NCBI GenBank assembly: GCA_910586555.1
Contig: CAJUJY010000016.1
Coordinates: 1-56,570, forward strand
DNA length: 56,570 bases
Reading direction: 5' to 3'
From: an uncultured Lachnospiraceae bacterium
GTDB lineage: Bacteria > Bacillota > Clostridia > Lachnospirales > Lachnospiraceae
Below the pieces are notes generated by a model, which did not search any database, was not told where the DNA came from, and saw only the letters and a program-made list of their open reading frames with translations. This document shows positions 50,803-56,570 of the stretch, piece after piece (position 1 is the first letter of the stretch; each line of letters opens with the position of its first letter). Made by a program: the position numbers and the translations under genes.

Positions 50803-51951
50803 TTACCTGTTTTGGTATTTTAATATTTTTGCCATAAGTTCATCAAGATTTACTGGCTTTATAAGATGTCCGTCCATGCCAGCCTTTCTGCACCTTGCAA
50901 TATCATCTTTAAATACATTCCCAGTCATTGCAAAAACCGGGACGTTTAAAGCATCTTCCCTTTCCAGGGAGCGTATAGCTTTTGCTGCTTCTAAACCGTT
51001 CATTCCTGGCATTGTTATATCCATTAAAATTACATTATAAAAGTTTATTTCTGAATCTTTAAAAAGCCCTATTGCACTTTCACCATCTAATGCCATAACA
51101 GCATTTGCCCCTCTTTGTTTTAATAATTCACAAATAACCCTTGCATTTATATCACTGTCATCAACAACTAAAATATTCATGCCGTCAAAACGTGCTTCCC
51201 TGCTGTTTGTTTCTTCCATATCAAAAGATTTGTCAATACCAAAAGTAATTGTAACTTTTGATATTGTTCCTTTACCCTTTTTGCTGTCAATTTTTATATC
51301 ACCGCCAAGCAGTTCTGTAAACTGCCTGGCGATTGCCATTCCAAGTCCGTTTCCTGAATATTTTACACTGTCATCTGCCCTTTCCTGTGAAAATGGTTCA
51401 AAGATTTCATTAACAAATTCCTCTGACATGCCTATACCTGTATCAGAAATAATAAAACAATATGTGACACTGTTTTTGTCATAGCGTATCTCTTCTGTTT
51501 CAAACCTGATTTCACCACCATTATGGGTATATTTAACAGAATTTTCAAACAGGTTTACTAAAACTTGTCCTAAATGCAGTTCATCACCATATACTTTTGT
51601 TACTGGCAATGCAGGGCAGTTTGTCACAAAGTTAATTTCCCTGTTATATAACAGTCCTGAAAAAATGCTTATACAGTTATTAATAAACCTGTTAATGTTG
51701 AATGGCTTGTTTATAGTATGAAATTCCAGGCTGCCATACTGCACCATGTCCAGTACATTATTAGCAAGTGACAATAAATAACCTGAAGAACTTTTGATTT
51801 TATTAAGACATTCCAGAAGTTTCTCCTTATCGTCCATATTTTCCAATGCAATATCTGCCATTCCCATAATTCCAGATACGGGCATGCGTATATCATGTGA
51901 AAAATATGCCAGGAACCTGCTTCCAGCATTAATTATTTCATCTGTTTTCAT
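50803..51951 (-). CDS. Soluble hybrid histidine kinase with one receiver
   Basis: A 382-residue protein without membrane segments. HisKA begins almost at the N-terminus with the phospho-His in FSHDIRMPVSGIMGM (about residue 19). The HATPase domain has NLFENSVKYT, DTGIGMSEEFV and GNGLGMAIARQF. Residues about 258-380 are a receiver (ILVVDDSDINARVICELLKQ; VILMDITMPGMNG; KPVNLDELM). The input domain is missing, so it may be driven by a partner or by dimer contacts. The ATG at 51951 follows GGGGGAG; an upstream in-frame codon at 51966 is less likely. Part of the phosphorelay cluster. Confidence 0.9.
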   Translation of the reverse strand: MKTDEIINAGSRFLAYFSHDIRMPVSGIMGMADIALENMDDKEKLLECLNKIKSSSGYLLSLANNVLDMVQYGSLEFHTINKPFNINRFINNCISIFSGLLYNREINFVTNCPALPVTKVYGDELHLGQVLVNLFENSVKYTHNGGEIRFETEEIRYDKNSVTYCFIISDTGIGMSEEFVNEIFEPFSQERADDSVKYSGNGLGMAIARQFTELLGGDIKIDSKKGKGTISKVTITFGIDKSFDMEETNSREARFDGMNILVVDDSDINARVICELLKQRGANAVMALDGESAIGLFKDSEINFYNVILMDITMPGMNGLEAAKAIRSLEREDALNVPVFAMTGNVFKDDIARCRKAGMDGHLIKPVNLDELMAKILKYQNR

Positions 51952-52120
51952 TCTTCTCTCCCCCAATAAATTATCATTAGTAACCTAAAGTGCAGGATAA
52001 AATAACAATGCTGTCACTATATTATATATTTACTAAATGCTACCCTTTTCCAATTCAATTTACACATTCTAAAACTACCAACATAATTACTACTGCTAGT
52101 TTGTATATTATCACAAATAT

Positions 52121-52306
52121 TTATGTTTTTTTCAAGATTTCATGCATAAATGATACAAAAACATACATAAATGTACAGATGCATAAATATATTTTTTGTA
52201 CCATTTTTATATTATAAATATCTATAGTAAAAAATACATAACTTCTATGTTCTTTATACTTGCCAAGCTCCATATTTAGTTCTGGGAAATACATTTTTCC
52301 AGACAT
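52121..52306 (-). CDS. Possible 61-residue ORF of unknown function
   Basis: An ORF beginning MSGKMYFPELNMELGKYKE, with AAAGGGG 7 nt before its ATG. The N-terminal 30 residues look like genuine protein; the remainder is AT-rich and less convincing, so it may be the start of a truncated gene. Its ribosome-binding site lies within the stem of the kinase terminator. The remaining 51952-52120 has no gene that I can support. Confidence 0.3.
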   Translation of the reverse strand: MSGKMYFPELNMELGKYKEHRSYVFFTIDIYNIKMVQKIYLCICTFMYVFVSFMHEILKKT

Positions 52307-52351
52307 AAAACAACCCCTTTCTTAGACATTTTTTTGCCTGTCAAAAGGGGT
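52307..52351 (-). terminator. Terminator after the large hybrid kinase
   Basis: On the minus strand ACCCCTTTT (52351-52343) pairs with AAAGGGGT (about 52322-52315), with an inner GACA/TGTC pair, followed by TGTTTT. It ends the hybrid kinase transcript 17 bp past its stop. Confidence 0.65.
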
Positions 52352-52367
52352 CTGTTAAAGTATAACT

Positions 52368-54956
52368 TTATAGCTGGCTGTCTTTAATATTTTTAACCTG
52401 CTTTAAATGCTTGTTTAATATACGTTCACATTCTTTAATGTCAATCGGTTTTGTTATATGTGCATCCATGCCACATTCAAGACAGTGCCTTGCATCATCA
52501 GAAAAAGCATCTGCTGTCATTGCAATAATTGGAAGCCCGTGGTCTTTATGGGATGAAGCCCTTATTGCCTTTGTTGCATCATATCCGTTCATTACTGGCA
52601 TACGTATATCCATAAGTATTGCCGCATAATAGCCAGGCTCTGATTTTTCAAAAATTTCAACACATTCCTTGCCGTTTACTGCCCTTTCAAGGTTTATGTC
52701 AAATTCAGAAAGGATTTCATAAGCAATTTCCCAGTTTAAATCAATATCTTCTGCCAGAAGGACATTCTTTCCACCAAAGGATATATCTTCTTCCTTTTTT
52801 TCTGATGCCTGTGCCAGTTCCATGCTGTTTATACCAGGGCTGCTATAACATTTTAAATGGTGGTATAATGTTGATTTAAATAATGGTTTAGATATAAAAC
52901 CTTCAATATCACTTAAATCCCCGTTTGCTTCTTCCACATCATTCCAGTCATAAGCAGATATTAAAAATACTGGTATTTTTTTACCAACTTTCTTCCGTAT
53001 CTGCCTTATAGTTTCAATACCATCCATATAAGGCATCTTCCAGTCTACCAGCACAATCCGGTAGTCATTACCATTTTTATTGTGTTCCTCTATCAGCCTG
53101 ACTGCTTCCCTGCCATCAGTAGTCCATTCAGCATGCGCCCCCAGTTCTTCAAGGTTTGCTACTGCACTATGGCACAGATGTTCATCATCATCTACAACAA
53201 GTATGTTCCAGTCTGGAAGATGCATGTCTTTTTCTTTTATATCTGCTTTTTGCAAGTCTGCACTTATATGGAATGTACTTCCTTTATCTGGTTCACTTTT
53301 AACTTCTATTGTTCCTCCCATAATATCAATAATGCTTTTTGTAATTGCCATTCCAAGCCCTGTTCCAGTAATTTTTTGTACCTGGTCTGTTTCTTCCCTT
53401 GTAAATGAATCAAAAATCTTTGACTGGAATTCTTTTGTCATCCCAATACCATTATCTTTTACTACAAAATGGGTTTTTACATAATCACTGCCAATAGCTG
53501 ATGGCTCCTGCCATACAAAAATATCTATCCTTCCTTCTTCTTTAGTAAATTTCAATGCATTAGATAAAAGGTTTAAAAGTACCTGGTTTAAGCGCACATT
53601 GTCACAGTAAACATCTTCTGCTGTAACATCATTAATATATATATCAAAATTTTGTTTCCTTGCTTTAAGCTGTGGCTTTATAATATTAACAATATCGTCC
53701 ATAGTTTCACGTAGTGACATAGGTGCTATATTAAGTGTAAGTTTGCCACTTTCAATTTTGGACATATCCAATACATCATTAATAAGCCCAAGCAGGTGTT
53801 TACTGGACAGCGTTATTTTTTTAAGACAGTCTTCAACTTTCATGCTGTCATTAATATTTCTTCCTGCAATCTCTGTCATTCCTACTATGGCATTCATAGG
53901 TGTACGTATATCATGGCTCATACTTGCAAGAAATTCACTTTTTGCCATATTAGCATGAAGTGCTTCTTCCCTTGACTTAGCAAGCATTTCCATCTGCCCG
54001 TTTGTAAACCTGTAATATACCAGGAATATTCCGCTAAAAAGAATTATAATGCCAGCTATGGAAATAACTAAAATTGTATTCCTGCTTGTATCAAGTGATG
54101 TTACAACATTGCCAAATAAATCATGGGGCATTACTGTTACAAGATACCAGTTAGAATTATCAGCAATCGAAGAACAGTATATATGCCTTAATTCACCATT
54201 CGCAGAAACGGTTGCTGCATAATTCTCTTTATTTGACATTGCCTGTTTTAATTCATTAATACATTCTTTTGCAGATTTACCGTTTTTATCACTTACAATA
54301 GATTGAAGCCGTTCAAAATAACTGTCCCTGTATGCATCCCCGCTCCTTATTATAAAATCACCATTATAATCAATAAGATGGGTATTGGCATTTGTATCTT
54401 CATTTTTAAAAAGGACTTTTTCAAGATTTTCCATTGGAATTGCAGCAATTAAAGCAATGCTTTTAATGCCATCTTTTATATTGTATTCTGCTTCTTTGCC
54501 AAATACAAATATTTTATTATTATTATTATCATAGCCACTTGTTATAACAGTTCCGCTGCCTTTAATGCTTTGTATTACTGTATTGTCAGGCACTGAAATG
54601 TCTTTTCCATAAATAGTTTCCATATACCCGTCTTCTGTTAAAAAGCCAAGCCATTGAAACCCCCTTACTTCTGCACTGACCCTTAATTCATTCATAATAC
54701 CAGAATTGTCCATATCTGAATCTGGCGGTGTCCTCTGTATTACCCCTTCAACCTGGCCTATCCTTATATCACTTATAACATGGAACTTCTGTTGTATCTG
54801 GCCATTTATCTCTGACATGTAAATATCAGAGATTTCATTAACAGAATCTTTTGTCTTTTCAGATATAAATCTAGCAAGCACAACAAATATCATTATACAA
54901 ACAATAACCATAACTGCAAAACTAAGCTTTAAAAAACGTATGATTTTTTTGTCCAT
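52368..54956 (-). CDS. Membrane hybrid histidine kinase with two receivers
   Basis: An 862-residue sensor. The first membrane segment is at about 10-32, an extracellular Cache-like sensing region at 33-285, and the second membrane segment at about 288-312. HisKA follows with phospho-His in FLASMSHDIRTPMNAIVGM (about 350), then HATPase (NLLSNALKFTKEEG, DNGIGMTKEF, GTGLGMAITKSI). Receiver 1 (ILVVDDDEHLC; VLVDWKMPYMDG) and receiver 2 (VLLAEDIDLNWEIAYEILSE; ILMDIRMPVMNGYDA) end the chain. Phosphate would pass His-Asp and need an HPt to continue, which is encoded three genes upstream in this direction. The ligand is unknown. Confidence 0.93.
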   Translation of the reverse strand: MDKKIIRFLKLSFAVMVIVCIMIFVVLARFISEKTKDSVNEISDIYMSEINGQIQQKFHVISDIRIGQVEGVIQRTPPDSDMDNSGIMNELRVSAEVRGFQWLGFLTEDGYMETIYGKDISVPDNTVIQSIKGSGTVITSGYDNNNNKIFVFGKEAEYNIKDGIKSIALIAAIPMENLEKVLFKNEDTNANTHLIDYNGDFIIRSGDAYRDSYFERLQSIVSDKNGKSAKECINELKQAMSNKENYAATVSANGELRHIYCSSIADNSNWYLVTVMPHDLFGNVVTSLDTSRNTILVISIAGIIILFSGIFLVYYRFTNGQMEMLAKSREEALHANMAKSEFLASMSHDIRTPMNAIVGMTEIAGRNINDSMKVEDCLKKITLSSKHLLGLINDVLDMSKIESGKLTLNIAPMSLRETMDDIVNIIKPQLKARKQNFDIYINDVTAEDVYCDNVRLNQVLLNLLSNALKFTKEEGRIDIFVWQEPSAIGSDYVKTHFVVKDNGIGMTKEFQSKIFDSFTREETDQVQKITGTGLGMAITKSIIDIMGGTIEVKSEPDKGSTFHISADLQKADIKEKDMHLPDWNILVVDDDEHLCHSAVANLEELGAHAEWTTDGREAVRLIEEHNKNGNDYRIVLVDWKMPYMDGIETIRQIRKKVGKKIPVFLISAYDWNDVEEANGDLSDIEGFISKPLFKSTLYHHLKCYSSPGINSMELAQASEKKEEDISFGGKNVLLAEDIDLNWEIAYEILSEFDINLERAVNGKECVEIFEKSEPGYYAAILMDIRMPVMNGYDATKAIRASSHKDHGLPIIAMTADAFSDDARHCLECGMDAHITKPIDIKECERILNKHLKQVKNIKDSQL

Positions 54957-54977
54957 TTTCCGCCCTTCCCTTTTATA

Positions 54978-56006
54978 CTAACAGTGTCTGTCCATAATAT
55001 TTGCAAATGCTTTCATAACTTTAGGGTTAAATGTGCCACACTCTCCTCCAAATATCATGTCTTTTGCCTTTGCACTTGAAAAAGCAGCTTTATATACCCT
55101 TGGTGATGTAAGGGCATCATATACATCTGCTACTGCTACTACCTGTGCCCATATTGATATTTCATCACCCTTAAGACCGTCAGGATATCCCTTCCCATCC
55201 CACCGTTCATGGTGGTGCCTGCATATATCATATCCATAACTGTATATCTCCTGGTCCATAATTGCTGGTATGCTTGAAAGAAGTTCACAGCCTTTAACTG
55301 TATGCTGTTTCATAATTTCAAATTCTTCTTTTGTAAGCTTTCCAGGTTTATTAAGTATACTGTCTGGTATGGCAATTTTGCCAACATCATGCAGTACAGC
55401 AGATGCAGTGATTTTTTCTATTTCCTCAGGCGGCAGGTAATATTCAGGATATATCCTGCTTACTTCTGTCATAAGTTCTTCTGTAAGTACACAGATACGC
55501 TTTACATGTTCACCAGATTCACAATCCCGGAATTCTATTGCTGTAACAAGCATTCCAACTGTGGAATGCATAATGTCATTGATGCGTTTTGTTTGTTCTT
55601 TTACTATGCTTTCAAGCTTTTTCCTGTATTTATACAGTTCTATGACATTGCCAATCCTGCACTTTAAAAACTGTGGTATAAATGGCTTCATAATAACATC
55701 AACAGCCCCAAGCCCAAAAGCCTCCAGAAGTATTTCCTGGTCATCAGCAGCCGTAATTAAAAAAACAGGGATATTTTTTATCTTCCCGTTTTTATTCATT
55801 ACTTTAAGTACATCTATACCATTAACATCTGGCATAACTAAATCCAGAAGTACCGCAGATATGTTCTGGTTATTATTAATAACTGAAATTGCTTCCACAC
55901 CACCAGAAGCCTCTATAATATTATAACTCTCTTCAAATATTTCCCTAATAATTAAACGGTTAATTTCAACATCATCAACAATAAGCACAGTCCCGCTATT
56001 ATCCAT
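54978..56006 (-). CDS. Response regulator with HD-GYP phosphodiesterase output
   Basis: A 342-residue protein of RpfG type. Residues 1-120 are the receiver (VLIVDDVEINRLI; AVLLDLVMPDVNGIDVL; KPFIPQFLK). A helical linker follows. Residues about 165-335 are the HD-GYP domain, which hydrolyses cyclic di-GMP: HDVGKIAIPDSILNKPGKLT, MKQHTVKGCELLSSIP, HHERWDGKGYPDGLKGDEIS and VAVADVYDALTS, all metal ligands present. GGAGG lies 5 nt before the ATG. It lies between the HPt gene and the hybrid kinase, so the relay output is probably a change in c-di-GMP, and thus adhesion or motility. Confidence 0.93.
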   Translation of the reverse strand: MDNSGTVLIVDDVEINRLIIREIFEESYNIIEASGGVEAISVINNNQNISAVLLDLVMPDVNGIDVLKVMNKNGKIKNIPVFLITAADDQEILLEAFGLGAVDVIMKPFIPQFLKCRIGNVIELYKYRKKLESIVKEQTKRINDIMHSTVGMLVTAIEFRDCESGEHVKRICVLTEELMTEVSRIYPEYYLPPEEIEKITASAVLHDVGKIAIPDSILNKPGKLTKEEFEIMKQHTVKGCELLSSIPAIMDQEIYSYGYDICRHHHERWDGKGYPDGLKGDEISIWAQVVAVADVYDALTSPRVYKAAFSSAKAKDMIFGGECGTFNPKVMKAFANIMDRHC

Positions 56007-56093
56007 TTTGTCCTCCCATTAATTTTATTTGTAAAGGGTTGTATATCCTTTTGTAAAAGATCCAGTTTTAATAATGGTTTTCTATGCATTTTA

Positions 56094-56417
56094 TTATGCT
56101 TTCCTGTACAGGTATAAGTTTTTTAAGTTCTTCCCTTGCCTGTGCAGGTTTCCCTCCCTTAACAAACGTACAATGTCTGAATAACCATTATAAAGAGGTG
56201 TAATTAACAGGTTTCCAGATACACCTTTTAATGCATGTGTCTTTTCAATAGCATCATCTACTTCATCATCACCAAAATCTGGTAAAATAATATGTTCCTT
56301 AACCGTACATGGAAATTTCTTAATTAGTTTCTCATATATTGAAGCTTTTCCAGCAAAGCGCTTTACTGCATCTTCTGTATCTACGCCAAGTTCCCTTAAT
56401 TCTTCTAAAAAATCCAT
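56094..56417 (-). pseudogene. HPt phosphotransfer protein, C-terminus frameshifted
   Basis: A 107-residue HPt domain. The phosphorylatable His lies in AIEKTHALKGVSGNLLITPL, the family signature. At LLREGN the frame leaves the family pattern. Adding one base to the T3 run at 56149-56151 restores KPAQAREELKKLIPVQESII and a stop at 56068, exactly the expected last helix. So either one base is missing in this sequence or the gene carries a real -1 frameshift. The four-helix core up to the His helix pair is intact. GGAGG lies before the ATG. First gene of the signalling cluster. Confidence 0.8.
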
Positions 56418-56517
56418 AACAAGACCTCCAGGTTATAATCTATATTTTAAGTACATTAACTAATATATTTATTATAAGCGAATAGCATATATTTTTCAAT
56501 AGTGTTCCATATCCGTT

Positions 56518-56568
56518 CACGGAAATCAATTTTCAAAAATCTCACAAATCTTGGAAGACTCAAGTAAG
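56518..56568. repeat. Terminal inverted repeat, right copy
   Basis: Exact inverted copy of bases 1-51, extending two bases further (CA) to the window end. On the plus strand it reads as RKSIFKNLTNLGRLK plus stop, the same tail as the left surface protein, but here it is preceded only by a short open stretch after a TAA and no ATG, so it is not a gene in this copy. The gap 56418-56517 holds only AT-rich leader DNA of the HPt gene. Confidence 0.9.
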
Positions 56569-56570
56569 CA

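Noticed and set aside
1..56570. Linear plasmid or phage with terminal inverted repeats
   Set aside because: The content is chromosomal (pheST, thrC, pyrBI, aconitase, nrdDG), and the 17-bp internal partial copy fits a dispersed repeat better.

Overview
The window looks like chromosomal DNA of an obligately anaerobic, low-GC Gram-positive bacterium, most likely a Lachnospiraceae-type gut Clostridium. The basis is AT-rich DNA, strong GGAGG ribosome-binding sites, an anaerobic NrdD/NrdG ribonucleotide reductase, a T-box before pheST, pyrBI with a zinc-binding PyrI, CsoR/CopA copper control, VanZ, DUF6142-like and LytTR proteins, and a SleB-type hydrolase. No rRNA, tRNA or CRISPR array was seen. 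Most genes lie on the minus strand.

Left end (1-12300): a secreted Big2-like protein with a 36-bp tandem repeat, a UppS-like cis-prenyltransferase, then gene-poor DNA full of decayed mobile DNA: a Tn1549-type relaxase remnant, a deleted IS630-like element, and unassigned fragments. Small genes sit among these, including a 19-codon cationic peptide ORF and a truncated membrane protein ahead of a CPBP protease. Next come two paralogues sharing a nearly identical 33-residue N-terminus, a secreted PPC-like protein, a LytTR response regulator, a GT-C-like membrane protein, the first copy of a hairpin-bearing dispersed repeat, and two small accessory genes.

Middle (12390-30620): a large GH51 arabinofuranosidase with an N-terminal LamG domain, a polyprenyl-phosphate sugar transferase, a GT2 glycosyltransferase and a GntR regulator in one direction; a DUF4300-like lipoprotein whose ribosome-binding region is a G9 tract; a short operon (VanZ, DUF6142-like, anchored protein); pheST behind a T-box leader; a second copy of the hairpin repeat; and nrdD-nrdG.

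Right-middle (30700-47000): a tnpB with its omega-RNA region, carrying a one-base frameshift that removes the last RuvC aspartate; a sigma-70-like protein without region 4; aconitase; a chemotaxis receptor; pyrB-pyrI; csoR-copA with a visible promoter and operator; a NucS-like nuclease; a secreted M14 carboxypeptidase; threonine synthase.

Right end (47300-56570): a SleB-type hydrolase, a LytTR/DUF3021-like pair, a metallophosphoesterase, a GNAT remnant, and a signalling cluster (HPt, REC-HD-GYP, hybrid kinase with two receivers, second hybrid kinase) that looks like one phosphorelay. The HPt gene has a C-terminal frameshift.

The first 51 bases recur perfectly as an inverted copy at the right end, and 17 bases of the same repeat recur at 20821. 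The sequence therefore stops at both ends in the same dispersed repeat, which is either a real mobile or invertible element or the reason the assembly broke there.
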